Source: Opitutaceae bacterium EW11
GTDB taxonomy: Bacteria; Verrucomicrobiota; Verrucomicrobiia; Opitutales; Opitutaceae
Direction of reading: 5' to 3'
DNA length: 64,000 bases
Assembly (NCBI GenBank): GCA_003054665.1
Contig: QAYY01000011.1
Coordinates: 160,654 to 224,653 of the forward strand
A model generated the notes under the pieces. It was not told the origin of the DNA, did not search any database, and was given only the letters and a program-made list of their open reading frames with translations. The stretch's first letter is position 1. Each line of letters starts with the position of its first letter. Shown one piece after another: positions 45,120 through 54,803 of the stretch. The translations under genes and the position numbers were made by a program.

Positions 45120-47876
45120 ATGAGGAATCCATTCACGTCGGCCTTTTCATCCATTCCCGTTTCGGCGCTCGCCGCCCTGTGTCTGTGCGTCGCCGCGCCC
45201 GCTGTCGCGGCTGCCGGCGAGACTCCCGCCCGGGAGCGGATTTCGATCAACGAAGGCTGGCGGTTCCACAAGGGGGATCCGGTGGGCGAGGGCGCGGAAC
45301 TGGTTTACGACGTGCGTCCGGCGGCGACCAGTGTGCGCGACGACAAACCGGCGGACTCAAAGCCCGAGGAGTCGGAGGAAACTGCACGACCTTCTCGTCC
45401 GGTGCTCAAACCGTGGATACTTCCGACGGGTAATCCCTTCATCAAGGATCCGGCTCGGAGGTTCGTGCGTCCCGACGGGAATCCCGGCAGCGAGGTGGCG
45501 TATGTGAAAGGCGATTTCGACGACAGCTCCTGGCGTCCGGTGACGCTGCCGCACGACTGGGCGATTGAAGGACCGTTCATCCCGACAGGCGACGTCGGCG
45601 GTATGGGCCGTCTTCCGAGCCCCGGGATCGGATGGTATCGGAAGGCGCTGGACATTCCGAAGACGGACGCGGGCAGGTGCGTGTACCTCGAAATCGATGG
45701 TGCGATGTCGTATGCGACCGTCTGGCTCAACGGTCATCTCGTCGGCGGCTGGCCCTACGGCTATTCCTCCTGGAACGTCGACCTCACGCCGTACCTCATG
45801 TTTGGCGGCGACAATCAGCTGGCCATCCGCCTGGATAATCCTCCGGCGTCGTCCCGCTGGTATCCAGGTGGCGGTCTCTATCGAAACGTCTGGCTCACGA
45901 AGACACGGCCGGTGCACGTCGGACAGTGGGGTACTTTTGTGACCGCGCGGGACGTCTCGACTGCGTCCGCCACGGTCGAATTGGAAGTCACGGTTGCAAA
46001 CGCCTGCGAGCGGCAGGCCACCGTGCAGGTTTCGACTCAGTTATTCGCCCTCGACTCCCTCGGGCGAAAAACGGGCGAGGCCGTGGCGAGTATCGGTTCG
46101 GCTGAGACTCGCGTTGCGTCGAAGTCGGCCGCCACGGTCAAAGGCTTGGTCCTGGTGCGGAATCCGAGATTGTGGGGGCCTCCGCCGGAACAGAAGCCAC
46201 AGCGGTATGTGGCAGTGACGTCGGTGACCCAGGAGGGGCAGCTGGTCGACCTCTACGAAACGCGCTTTGGGATTCGGTCGCTGCGCTTCGACCCTGCCTC
46301 GGGCCTCCTGGTCAACGGCCAGCTGGTGAAAATCCGTGGTGTGAACAACCACCACGATCTGGGCGCCTTGGGCGCCGCGTTCAACCGCCGTGCTGCCCAA
46401 CGTCAGCTGGAGATTCTTCGGGAGATGGGGTGCAACGCGGTTCGCATGAGCCACAATCCGCCGGCTCCCGAACTCCTGGAGCTGACCGACGAGATGGGAT
46501 TCTTGGTCATGGACGAGGCGTTCGACATATGGGAGCTGAGGAAGAACCCGCTGGATTTTCACCTCATCTTTCCGGACTGGCATGAGCAGGACCTACGAGC
46601 GATGGTCCGTCGCGACCGGAATTCTCCGTCGGTCGTGATCTGGAGCGTGGGCAACGAGGTGGGCGAGCAGTACACCGGGGAAGAAGGCGCCCGCCTGGGG
46701 AAGGAGCTCTGCGAGATCGTGCACGAGGAAGATCCCACACGCCCCACAACCGCCGCGTTGAATTTCGCCAGTCCGGACATGCCGCTGCCCGCGGCGATCG
46801 ACGTGATCGGCTTGAACTACCAGGGCGAGGGGATCCGCGACAATCCGGAGTTTGCCGGGACGGACAGGATCCGAAAGAGCCCGCAGTATTCCGCCTTCCA
46901 CGCGCGATTCCCCGGCAAGGTGATTGTCAGCACCGAAACGGCCTCCGCCTTCAGCAGCCGCGGCGTGTACCTCTTCCCTGTCTCGGACAAAACGAGCGAC
47001 ATCGTGCGCGATGGGCGCGGAGGCGATCCGTCCCTCCGTCAAGTGACGGCTTACGAGCTGCACGCGGTGGACTTCGGCTCCTCGGCGGACAAGGTGTTCG
47101 GCTCGCTTGCCCGGCATCCGTTCGTGGCCGGCGAATTCGTCTGGACCGGTTTCGATTACCTCGGCGAGCCGACTCCATACTACACCTCGCGAAGCTCGTA
47201 CTCCGGAATCGTCGACCTGGCGGGGTTCAAGAAAGACCGATTCTACCTGTACCAGTCGGTATGGCGTCCGGATCTTCCGCTGGCCCACATCCTGCCGCAC
47301 TGGACCTGGCCGGAGCGTCGCGGGCAAGTCACTCCTGTTCACGTCTTCACCTCCGGCGACGCCGCCGAGTTGTTTCTCAACGGGCGTTCACTCGGTCGCA
47401 AGGCGAAGGGGAACTTTGAATACAGGCTGCGTTGGGACGACGTCGTTTACGAGCCGGGCAAGCTGGAGGTTGTCGCCTACAAGGATGGAGCGGTGTGGGC
47501 AAAGGACGCCGTCGTCACCGCCCAGGCTCCGGCGATGATCGACTTGGTGCCGGATCGGGCGGAGATTGCGGCCGACGGCTGCGATCTGGCGTTCGTGACG
47601 GCGCGAGTCGCCGACGCGGAGGGGGTAACCGCTCCGCGTGCGGACAACCGGATCGTTTTCAGGGTGGACGGCCCCGGCGAGCTTGTCGCGACGGACAACG
47701 GCGATCCCACCGATCTCGAAGCTTTTCCCAATCCCGAGCGGAAAGCGTTTAGTGGACTTTGCCTCGCCATCGTTCGTGCGAAGCGGGGGCAGGCGGGAAA
47801 GATCGTGATTACCGCATCAAGCGATGGCCTGAAGGCGGGAAGCGCGTCTGTGATTGCGGCCGGCAGCGGGGAGTAA
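45120..47876 (+). CDS. Secreted GH2 beta-galactosidase-family glycoside hydrolase
   Basis: 918 residues with a signal peptide (LAALCLCVAAPAVAAAG). The jelly-roll sugar-binding domain includes LPHDWAIEGPF (143-153), WYRKALDIP and the RWYPGGGLYRNVWL block. An Ig-like domain follows, then the TIM barrel with GVNNHHDLGALG (407-418), acid/base Glu513 in SVGNEVGEQ and nucleophile Glu606 in VSTETAS. C-terminal Ig-like modules follow (TPVHVFTSGDAAELFLNG, then a domain near 800-900). About 50 residues after GDPVGEGAE are an unusual charged insert. It most resembles exo-beta-galactosidases, but GH2 substrate cannot be fixed by eye. Confidence 0.92.
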   Translation: MRNPFTSAFSSIPVSALAALCLCVAAPAVAAAGETPARERISINEGWRFHKGDPVGEGAELVYDVRPAATSVRDDKPADSKPEESEETARPSRPVLKPWILPTGNPFIKDPARRFVRPDGNPGSEVAYVKGDFDDSSWRPVTLPHDWAIEGPFIPTGDVGGMGRLPSPGIGWYRKALDIPKTDAGRCVYLEIDGAMSYATVWLNGHLVGGWPYGYSSWNVDLTPYLMFGGDNQLAIRLDNPPASSRWYPGGGLYRNVWLTKTRPVHVGQWGTFVTARDVSTASATVELEVTVANACERQATVQVSTQLFALDSLGRKTGEAVASIGSAETRVASKSAATVKGLVLVRNPRLWGPPPEQKPQRYVAVTSVTQEGQLVDLYETRFGIRSLRFDPASGLLVNGQLVKIRGVNNHHDLGALGAAFNRRAAQRQLEILREMGCNAVRMSHNPPAPELLELTDEMGFLVMDEAFDIWELRKNPLDFHLIFPDWHEQDLRAMVRRDRNSPSVVIWSVGNEVGEQYTGEEGARLGKELCEIVHEEDPTRPTTAALNFASPDMPLPAAIDVIGLNYQGEGIRDNPEFAGTDRIRKSPQYSAFHARFPGKVIVSTETASAFSSRGVYLFPVSDKTSDIVRDGRGGDPSLRQVTAYELHAVDFGSSADKVFGSLARHPFVAGEFVWTGFDYLGEPTPYYTSRSSYSGIVDLAGFKKDRFYLYQSVWRPDLPLAHILPHWTWPERRGQVTPVHVFTSGDAAELFLNGRSLGRKAKGNFEYRLRWDDVVYEPGKLEVVAYKDGAVWAKDAVVTAQAPAMIDLVPDRAEIAADGCDLAFVTARVADAEGVTAPRADNRIVFRVDGPGELVATDNGDPTDLEAFPNPERKAFSGLCLAIVRAKRGQAGKIVITASSDGLKAGSASVIAAGSGE

Positions 47877-48021
47877 CCGAGAATTGCCGGGCGAAATCCC
47901 GGAATTGTGTCTGCCACGGCAAGCAGCTCACGGAGAGCGGCCTGCGGAGGTACGTGCTAGAACCTGAGTTGCCGTCGCGGTGCTCATGCTGTTTCGGCGA
48001 GGCTGGCTTAGCCAAGGAAGC

Positions 48022-48660
48022 TCACTCGATCTGGATGATTCCCCGCTTCACGGCCGCGATGATGGCCTGGGTGCGATCCGAGACCTGGAGTTTCCCGAGG
48101 ATGCTCTTCACGTGGAGCTTGATCGTGCCTTCGGCCACCTGAAGGGCGGCGCCGATTTCTTTGTTGCTGAGCCCCTTCGCCACGAGCTTCAGCACCTCCG
48201 ACTCGCGGGGCGACAGTTGCGAGAGCACGCGCCCGTTCATCCGCGTCGAGATTTCCGGAGGCAGGTATTGCTCCCCGCGATACACTTCGCGGATGGCTTC
48301 GAGCAGGCGCTCGAGGGCCATTTCCTTCACGACGAACCCGCAGGCCCCGGCGGTAAACGCCTGGAACACCTCGTCGCCGCTCGCGTAGTTGCTGAAGACC
48401 AGGATACGGGCTTCGGCGAATTCCCGGCGCAGGATCTTGATGGTCTCGATCCCGTTCTGCTTGGGCATCCGGAGATCGAGGACAACGACGTCGGGACGAT
48501 GCGCGCGGTAGGCGGCGACCGCCTCGACGCCGTTTTCGGCTTCAGCCACCACTTTCATGTCGGGTTCGCCGTTGGTGGCGGTTGCGAGCCCCATCCGCAT
48601 CACGATGTGGTCGTCGACGAGCAGGATTCTGATCTTAGCGGGCTGCGGGGTCGGCTGCAT
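48022..48660 (-). CDS. NarL/LuxR-type response regulator
   Basis: 212-residue two-component regulator. Receiver domain: ILLVDDHIVMR (acidic pair), phospho-acceptor Asp62 in VVVLDLRMPKQNG, and conserved Lys in CGFVVKEM. The C-terminal LuxR helix-turn-helix is LSPRESEVLKLVAKGLSNKE followed by GTIKLHVKSILGKL. It overlaps the upstream sensor kinase gene by 26 nt, so the two are translationally coupled and almost certainly cognate partners. Confidence 0.95.
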   Translation of the reverse strand: MQPTPQPAKIRILLVDDHIVMRMGLATATNGEPDMKVVAEAENGVEAVAAYRAHRPDVVVLDLRMPKQNGIETIKILRREFAEARILVFSNYASGDEVFQAFTAGACGFVVKEMALERLLEAIREVYRGEQYLPPEISTRMNGRVLSQLSPRESEVLKLVAKGLSNKEIGAALQVAEGTIKLHVKSILGKLQVSDRTQAIIAAVKRGIIQIE

Positions 48661-51600
48661 GGCTGGAGGAACTGGTTTCGCTTTGGGTCGGTGCGGTGAC
48701 GCGGATGGATGTGCCTTTCCCGGGGGCGCTCCGGATTTTCACGTCTCCGCCGATTTTTGCGGCGCGGCCTCGGAGCCCGCGCAGGCCAAAGTGGCCGAGA
48801 CCGTTGGCGAGCATCTCGTCCGCATCGAAGCCCTTCCCGTCGTCCTCGACCGTGAGCGTCACCGAGTCCGCTTGGTAATCGATATGGACGTCGATCTTCC
48901 CCGCAGCGGCGTGCCGCACGGCATTGGTGATCGCTTCCTGCGCGATGCGGAGCAGGTGGTGTTTCGTGGAGGAGGAGAGGGGACACGGCGCGCCCGAAGC
49001 CGATACCTGGATACGGACCGTGCCGGGGCTGATCAGCGCCGTGAGCTTGCGGAGAGCTTCCTGGAGTTCGGTGCCCTCGAGCAGGGGCGTTTCCATGTCC
49101 CAGACGGCATGTTGCACCTCATGCCGGGTGAACGAGACCATGTTTCTCGCCACGGAAAGCCGCGACCGCACGTCGGAGGTGAGCGACGGGAGCTTCAGCG
49201 TGGCGTCGAGCTGCAAAATCAGACCGCTGAGCCCCTGTTGGAGGCTGTCGTGGATCTCGCACGCGAGTCGATCCCGCTCCGCCAGCGTCGCTGCGTTTCG
49301 CGTCTCTTCGTTCAGCTTCTCCATGGCGACCTTCAGCTCGTTTGTCCGGTCCTGAACCAGCTTCTCGAGCACGGCGTTACGGGCCTTGGCCTGCTGCCCG
49401 GTCCATCGTACCACGCCGTAGAGAGAAAGCACCGCGGCAAGACCGTAGAGCGTGTAGGCGTACGATGTCCGATACCAGGGAGGCAGAATCTCGAAGGTGA
49501 AGCGTGCCGGTGTCCCGAGAGGGCCGTGATTGTCCCGCACCCTGACGTCGAGTTGGTAGTGACCCTCGTGCAGTTCCGGGAAACTGAGGAGTGATCCGGT
49601 GCCGAGCGAAGCCCACGTATCCGTTTCCTGGTTGAGCCGGTACTCGTACATCGGCGAACGGTAGGAGGAATAGCTTCCGGCGAAGAAACGCAGACTGAGA
49701 TTGTTCGCCCCGAACGGCACCCGGCCGAGCGAGGCGGTGGGTGTCGAGCCGAGGAAGGATTCGTCCGTGTTGCGGGCGTTCACCGCCGAGACGAGGATGG
49801 GGGTGAAGGGATTTCTCGTTTCCTGCGCCGACTGGCGGTCCACGTGGTACAGGGCATAGCCCGTCGATATCCAGACCTCGCCGTCGGGCAGGGACTGCAC
49901 GAACGGTGTCCGATCGTCCAGGATATCGAAGGTGGTCGTGTCGAAACGGTAGGTGTGGTTTTCGGGTACGAGGGTAAAAACTCCGTGTTCGTGCGACGCC
50001 CAGAGCGTCCCGTCTTTCGCTTTGCGGACCCGCTCGACGGGGTAGGGCGAACGGTCGAGGAGCTGACGGAGCTCGGGAGCCTCGCTGAAGTCTTCCGTTT
50101 GCTCGCTGAAGAAAAGCCGCACGTCCGGGGGGCCGCTCAGCATCACCGTATCGTCGACCGTGCTGACGTTCACCCAGCGCAGTTCCGTCCACGGAAATTT
50201 GTCGAACAGTCGCGCCTGCAGTTTGCCGTCTCGAAGAACGACTCGCGCCGCGCGATTGGCTCCGAGTTCGATCCACGCCGAGGATTTTGTCGCGTGGACG
50301 ATGGACGGATATCCGAGACCCGGAATTCGCGGGGCGCACTCGATCCAGCGCTCGCCGTCCCGGCGCAGGACGGCGATCTCCGAAGCGCCGATCGCGTAGC
50401 AGATCTCTCCTTCCACCATCACCAGCCGCGAAACGTCCATCTGCGTCAGCACCTGCACGGACCGCCCGTCGGGCTCGACGGCCAGGACGCCCTGGGAGTT
50501 TCCAATCAGGAGCTGGGAGCCCGAAGCGGCGATGCCCCAGGAGCCCGCGATGGGCTGAGCGGGGACGGCTTGAAAGCGGGTGACCCCTGCACCGCTGTCG
50601 GGAATCGGCTCATAGAGGCGTCCGCCCGAGGCGACGATGATGCTGTTTCTCCAACGCACCACCTGGGGCCAGCTGATCGGAAGGCCGAGAGGTTGTCCGA
50701 AACGGCTGACGGGTTTTTCGTAGAGGATCTTTTCGACTCCGCTCTCGGACGAGATCCAGAGCACGCCGGGCTCGCTGGTCGCGATATCGGCGATGTTTTG
50801 GTACTCCGGGTTCGTGAGCGAGAGCAGCACGTCGCCGCCGCGGGAAATCAGGAATAGTCCCTTGCCGTTGATCGCGATGGCCATGGAGGCATCGAGCAGC
50901 TGCTTGATCGCCGAAACCCGGCCCGTGAGATCGTCCCGCTGCTGCGGGGCCCACGGCGTCAGAGCCGTGCCGTCAAAAACCTGGATTCGGCCGTCGCGGG
51001 TGGAGATGAGCGCCCGGTCGTGGTCCAGCGTTCCGACCCGATCTGCGGCCAGCCCGCCCAAGTCCGTTCCCGGAATGGGCCGGAGTTCCCCCGAGGAGAT
51101 ATCGATATACTGGATACTCTTCTGGTGGCAGGAAACGTAGGCGCGATCGCCGAGGGCGAAGATCCTCGACACGCCGGCAGTCGGAAAGAACTGGTGCCGC
51201 CGGGTTCGGATATCGAAATACACCACGCCGTTGAAACCCGCGAAATAGAGCCCGCCCGGAGTGACGACGATCTCGGAAAAGTTCGTCATCGCGACCCAGC
51301 CGGGGGCGCCCGCCGGCACCAGGGAACGAGGGCGGAGCTTCCCGTTCGCACCGAGCTCCGCGATCCCCCACGAACCATAGGCGCCGTAGTAAGCGTGCCC
51401 GTCCGTGCCTTGGACGACGTTGATCATGCGGGCCCAGCCTCCCGAGTGCTCCGCGATTTCGATCCACGTGGCGTCGTTGAGGACCGAATACGTGCCGTCC
51501 TGAATGATCGCCACCCGGCCGAAAGAATCGAAGCCGAGCCGTCCGCCCCTGGAGATGTTGCCGATGTCCTCGAAGGCGTAGCGGCGGATGAAGGGCAAGC

Positions 51601-51775
51601 CGCGGATGGTGGCGGTGCGTTCGGCCGCGGCAACGGAGCCCATGCCAAGCAGCAGCAGTGCCACGAGCGTACGCGGTCCCGGTCCCGCCGCCCCGGGCGA
51701 GCGTGCTCGGTGGCGCCGGAGAAACGGGATCCGGATACGAGCAGTGATATCGGACCGGCACATCGGGGGAGGCAC
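48635..51775 (-). CDS. Propeller/Y_Y_Y sensor histidine kinase
   Basis: 1046-residue membrane sensor. An N-terminal signal or anchor (LVALLLLGMGSVAAA) precedes a large extracellular region of repeated Reg_prop-like blades (for example EDIGNISRGGRLGFDSFGRV and KAKDGTLWASHEHGVF). A Y_Y_Y domain follows (NLSLRFFAGSYSSYRSPMYE, YRLNQETDTWASLG), then one transmembrane helix (YAYTLYGLAAVLSLYGVV). The kinase core has a HisKA_3 phospho-His at about 842 (ACEIHDSLQQGLSGLILQLD) and HATPase motifs EAITNAVRHA, VEDDGKGFD and GLRGLRGRA. The sensor resembles those of Bacteroides hybrid HTCS regulators of polysaccharide use, but here the output is a separate NarL protein. Confidence 0.94.
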   Translation of the reverse strand: MPPPMCRSDITARIRIPFLRRHRARSPGAAGPGPRTLVALLLLGMGSVAAAERTATIRGLPFIRRYAFEDIGNISRGGRLGFDSFGRVAIIQDGTYSVLNDATWIEIAEHSGGWARMINVVQGTDGHAYYGAYGSWGIAELGANGKLRPRSLVPAGAPGWVAMTNFSEIVVTPGGLYFAGFNGVVYFDIRTRRHQFFPTAGVSRIFALGDRAYVSCHQKSIQYIDISSGELRPIPGTDLGGLAADRVGTLDHDRALISTRDGRIQVFDGTALTPWAPQQRDDLTGRVSAIKQLLDASMAIAINGKGLFLISRGGDVLLSLTNPEYQNIADIATSEPGVLWISSESGVEKILYEKPVSRFGQPLGLPISWPQVVRWRNSIIVASGGRLYEPIPDSGAGVTRFQAVPAQPIAGSWGIAASGSQLLIGNSQGVLAVEPDGRSVQVLTQMDVSRLVMVEGEICYAIGASEIAVLRRDGERWIECAPRIPGLGYPSIVHATKSSAWIELGANRAARVVLRDGKLQARLFDKFPWTELRWVNVSTVDDTVMLSGPPDVRLFFSEQTEDFSEAPELRQLLDRSPYPVERVRKAKDGTLWASHEHGVFTLVPENHTYRFDTTTFDILDDRTPFVQSLPDGEVWISTGYALYHVDRQSAQETRNPFTPILVSAVNARNTDESFLGSTPTASLGRVPFGANNLSLRFFAGSYSSYRSPMYEYRLNQETDTWASLGTGSLLSFPELHEGHYQLDVRVRDNHGPLGTPARFTFEILPPWYRTSYAYTLYGLAAVLSLYGVVRWTGQQAKARNAVLEKLVQDRTNELKVAMEKLNEETRNAATLAERDRLACEIHDSLQQGLSGLILQLDATLKLPSLTSDVRSRLSVARNMVSFTRHEVQHAVWDMETPLLEGTELQEALRKLTALISPGTVRIQVSASGAPCPLSSSTKHHLLRIAQEAITNAVRHAAAGKIDVHIDYQADSVTLTVEDDGKGFDADEMLANGLGHFGLRGLRGRAAKIGGDVKIRSAPGKGTSIRVTAPTQSETSSSSHAADPAAR

Positions 51776-52294
51776 GGCAATCGTGCGCCCGGCGCGGTGG
51801 ACCGTAAAGGCGTTTTCGCCCCGTGATGACGCTGCGTCCTGCAGGGCGGGTGCGCCGTATATTACCTAGGTGATATCGCGGATTGTACCAACGTGCCGTT
51901 GCTGGCGTGGGTCGAGTTGCGCCGGAATCGCAGCACCGGTCTTTTCCCCTCAGTCGTTTTCCCCCTCTCGCTCGCTGGCTTCGCAACCCGGCTGTGAGTT
52001 CCCCGGCTGAGCCGAAGCACGCCCTGTGGCTGTGGAAACGCCCGGCTGTTCGTTTCCGTTGCCCATGAGACTGACCCTGCCCGCCCGATCTCCTCGCGCT
52101 GCCCGGAGCCGTAACCGCTGTGCCTCGACCTGGGTGGAGCCTGCGCGCTTCGGCTGCGCGCCGTCGCGACTCCCTTCGAAGGAAGAGCACTCCGTAGCGA
52201 AGACGGAACTACGAACCGAAGAACGAGACCTTTGATCGAATGCCGTTCCGACGGACCGCCCAAAGCACGGGAGCGAACACCTCACTTTGATCCG
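51776..52294. other. Divergent intergenic region between sensor kinase and LacI regulator
   Basis: About 520 nt with no gene I can support on either strand. It contains an 18-bp near-perfect palindrome, listed separately, and must hold the two divergent promoters. The rest shows nothing I can name. Confidence 0.5.
51859..51876. promoter_or_regulatory. Candidate operator palindrome
   Basis: ATATTACCTAGGTGATAT is symmetrical at 16 of 18 positions around the centre CCTAGG and lies 84 nt upstream of the kinase start. LacI-family regulators bind palindromes of about this size, and a LacI gene is transcribed away from the site. That the regulator binds here is inference. Confidence 0.45.
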
Positions 52295-53437
52295 ATGAAT
52301 GCGCGCGTAACCCAGTCCGACATCGCGCGAGTCGCCGGTGTGCACAACACGACGGTCTCGCTGGCCCTGCGGAACAGTCCCGTCATCCCGGAAGCGACGC
52401 GGAAGCGGATTCAATCGATTGCCGAACAGATGGGTTATTGTCCGGATCCCGCGCTGCAGGCACTGGTAGCGTATCGAAACGGCCGGATGCCCAATCGCCG
52501 GCAGCAGACGTTGGCGTACGTGACCAACTGGGAATCCAAGTGGGGCTGGCGGGAGATACCGAACCACGCCCGCTGCTACCTTGCGGCCCAGAACAAGGCG
52601 GCGCAGCTCGGCTTTCAGCTCGAGCATTTCTGGCTGGGGGAGCCTGGAATGAGCGAGCGACGGTTGAGCAACATGCTTTTTCATCGGGGCATCACCGGCA
52701 TGATCCTCGCGTCGCACCGCCGGGATGTGGAATCTTTGGGCGGCGTCGACTGGTCGCGATTTAGCGCGGTTCAGATCGGCTGCGATCCGCGCGCCCCCGG
52801 ATTACATCGCGTCATGTACCATCACACAGGCGCCATCCGGCTTGCGATGAAGCGGATTCTAGCAGCGGGCTATCGAAGGGTGGGAATGATCGTGCCCTCC
52901 GGATGGAATGCGTCGGCCGACCAGGCGTGGTCGGCTGGTTTTTTTGGCGAACAGTCGAGGCTTCCCGCGTCCGACCGCGTTCCGGTCCTGCTCTACGCCC
53001 CTTCTCAATCCTGCAGCCCGGGCCCGGCGGCGGGCGGGGACCATCCTGTCGCAGCATCCGTATTGGAAGATTGGATTTCGCGCTATCGCCCGGAGGTGAT
53101 CGTCAGCGTCGCGTCGTTTGTACTCGGCCAGCTGAAAGCGCTCGGCCTGTCGGTCCCGCAGGACGTCGCGTATGTGGATCTGCAGCTTGATGACGCGGGG
53201 AGCGGACTATCCGGCGTGCGCGAGAATTCCGAGAGAGTGGGGGAAGTCGCGATCGAGGTGCTCGTCGGTCACCTGCAGCAGAACCTTTGCGGGGTTCCCG
53301 CAATTGCCACGACGACGCTGGTTGACGGAACGTGGCGCCAAGGCGAAACCTTGCCGCGTGCGTCGCGCAGCGACTGGAATGTTGAACCCCGCCGATCCGA
53401 AACGCATGAACCCGGGCAGCTGACGAGCGTGCCGTGA
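52295..53437 (+). CDS. LacI-family transcriptional regulator
   Basis: 380-residue regulator. The N-terminal LacI helix-turn-helix TQSDIARVAGVHNTTVSLAL is at residues 6-25, with hinge region PEATRKRIQSIAEQMGY. A periplasmic-binding-like effector domain follows (MLFHRGITGMILASHRRDVE, AGYRRVGMIVPSG, DLQLDDAGSGLSGV). The ATG at 52295 is chosen; an upstream in-frame ATG at 52232 would add 21 residues before the DNA-binding domain. It is the first gene of a likely two-gene unit with the SGNH esterase and divergent from the sensor kinase. A sugar effector is likely from the context. Confidence 0.92.
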   Translation: MNARVTQSDIARVAGVHNTTVSLALRNSPVIPEATRKRIQSIAEQMGYCPDPALQALVAYRNGRMPNRRQQTLAYVTNWESKWGWREIPNHARCYLAAQNKAAQLGFQLEHFWLGEPGMSERRLSNMLFHRGITGMILASHRRDVESLGGVDWSRFSAVQIGCDPRAPGLHRVMYHHTGAIRLAMKRILAAGYRRVGMIVPSGWNASADQAWSAGFFGEQSRLPASDRVPVLLYAPSQSCSPGPAAGGDHPVAASVLEDWISRYRPEVIVSVASFVLGQLKALGLSVPQDVAYVDLQLDDAGSGLSGVRENSERVGEVAIEVLVGHLQQNLCGVPAIATTTLVDGTWRQGETLPRASRSDWNVEPRRSETHEPGQLTSVP

Positions 53438-53471
53438 ACGCCGCCACTCCCGGAATACCTTTCTGACGCTT

Positions 53472-54260
53472 ATGCCTAGTAACTGTCCTCGAATTCTCCG
53501 GTGTCTCGCCGTTCTCAGCGTTGTTTTTCCGGTGGTTGCGTTTGCCGCAATCCCCGCGGATCAACCTGCGCCCCGCAGCGACCCGAACTCAAAACTGGCG
53601 CACGAGCAGCTGGTCGCGAAGACGCGCCAGGGTCGTATCGACCTCTATTTTCTCGGCGACTCGATCACGCGCCGCTGGGGCGCGACGGACTACCCTGCAT
53701 TCCTGGCGCACTGGAAAAAGACCTTCACGGGCTGGAATGCCGCGGATTTCGGCTGGGGCGGCGACACGACCCAGAACATCCTCTGGCGCCTGCAGAATGG
53801 AGAGCTCGACGGGCTGAATCCCAAGGTGATCGTCCTCCTCGCCGGCACTAACAACGTGGGCCGTTCGCCCGCCGCCAACGCGGCCGACGACGTGCCCAAA
53901 GGCATCCGGGCGATCATCGACCTCTGCAGAAAGAAAGTGCCCGGCGCCACGATCGTATTGACGGCCGTTTTCCCACGGAACGACAGCCCGAAGGCAAATC
54001 CGGTCATCGAGAAGATCAACGCCAAGATCGCTACGTTTGCCGACGGAAGGTCCGTGCGGTTCATCAACATCAACGATCGTCTGGCCGACAAGAACGGGCA
54101 GCTCTTCGAAGGCATGACGGTCGACAAGCTTCACCCGAGCCTGAAAGGGTACGAAATTTGGGCGGAAGCCCTTGAACCGGTGTTGACCGAGCTCCTTGGG
54201 CCGCGCTCGGCGACCGACTCGGCCCCGCCGCCGACCGGAGACCCTGCTGCGAAAAAGTGA
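53472..54260 (+). CDS. Secreted SGNH/GDSL-type hydrolase
   Basis: 262-residue exported esterase with a signal peptide (LRCLAVLSVVFPVVAFAA). SGNH blocks: DLYFLGDSITRRWG (Ser nucleophile), FGWGGDTTQNILW (Gly), VIVLLAGTNNVG (Asn) and VDKLHPSLKGY (Asp/His). The sequence resembles the platelet-activating-factor acetylhydrolase-like group that includes carbohydrate acetylesterases. It follows lacI by 34 nt on the same strand. With the nearby GH2 enzyme it may deacetylate a glycan, which is inference. Confidence 0.92.
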   Translation: MPSNCPRILRCLAVLSVVFPVVAFAAIPADQPAPRSDPNSKLAHEQLVAKTRQGRIDLYFLGDSITRRWGATDYPAFLAHWKKTFTGWNAADFGWGGDTTQNILWRLQNGELDGLNPKVIVLLAGTNNVGRSPAANAADDVPKGIRAIIDLCRKKVPGATIVLTAVFPRNDSPKANPVIEKINAKIATFADGRSVRFININDRLADKNGQLFEGMTVDKLHPSLKGYEIWAEALEPVLTELLGPRSATDSAPPPTGDPAAKK

Positions 54261-54309
54261 TTCGCTCGCCCGGGCGTTCCGAACGCCCCAAGCGCACACT
54301 CCGCGGAGA

Positions 54310-54335
54310 CGAGGCCGGTCCAAACCGGCCTCTTT
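54310..54335 (+). terminator. Rho-independent terminator after the SGNH hydrolase
   Basis: A 9-bp perfect stem (GAGGCCGGT / ACCGGCCTC) with a CCAA loop is followed by TTTT. It lies 49 nt after the stop codon. Confidence 0.88.
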
Positions 54336-54453
54336 TCGTGTATGCTGCCCGTCAGGCGTTGGATTGCTGCTCCGGCGTGCGGGTAAATCCGGCTGGCTGT
54401 GAGGGGCCTACTCGCCGAGGTCCATATCTCCCTTGGAATCACAGCTTCGGAAG

Positions 54454-54529
<76 letters not shown>

Positions 54530-54803
54530 GTCACCTAAGAGGGCGGATGATAAAGGGTGCGGTTTTACGGGCGTCAATGGCAATTTATCGCGCTTTGCTG
54601 CGGAAGGTTCCGAAGCTTCTCCCCGCGTTTCCTCCGCATGAATTGGCGAGCGGCATGGGGAATCGCCGGACGCCCGGTGGTGAACTCGCCCGAGCTCCGA
54701 TTGGGGCGACGCTGGAGTAACGCCCGTTCCGGGCTGCAGTCAGTGAGAAAAACGCCTGGCGCGCAGGATGCGCCGGCTCACGACAACCTCACATTCCGCC
54801 ACC

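Noticed and set aside
48022-51775. Hybrid HTCS one-protein regulator
   Set aside because: Kinase and regulator are in different frames with a 26-nt overlap and separate start and stop codons. The output domain is LuxR-type, not AraC-type.
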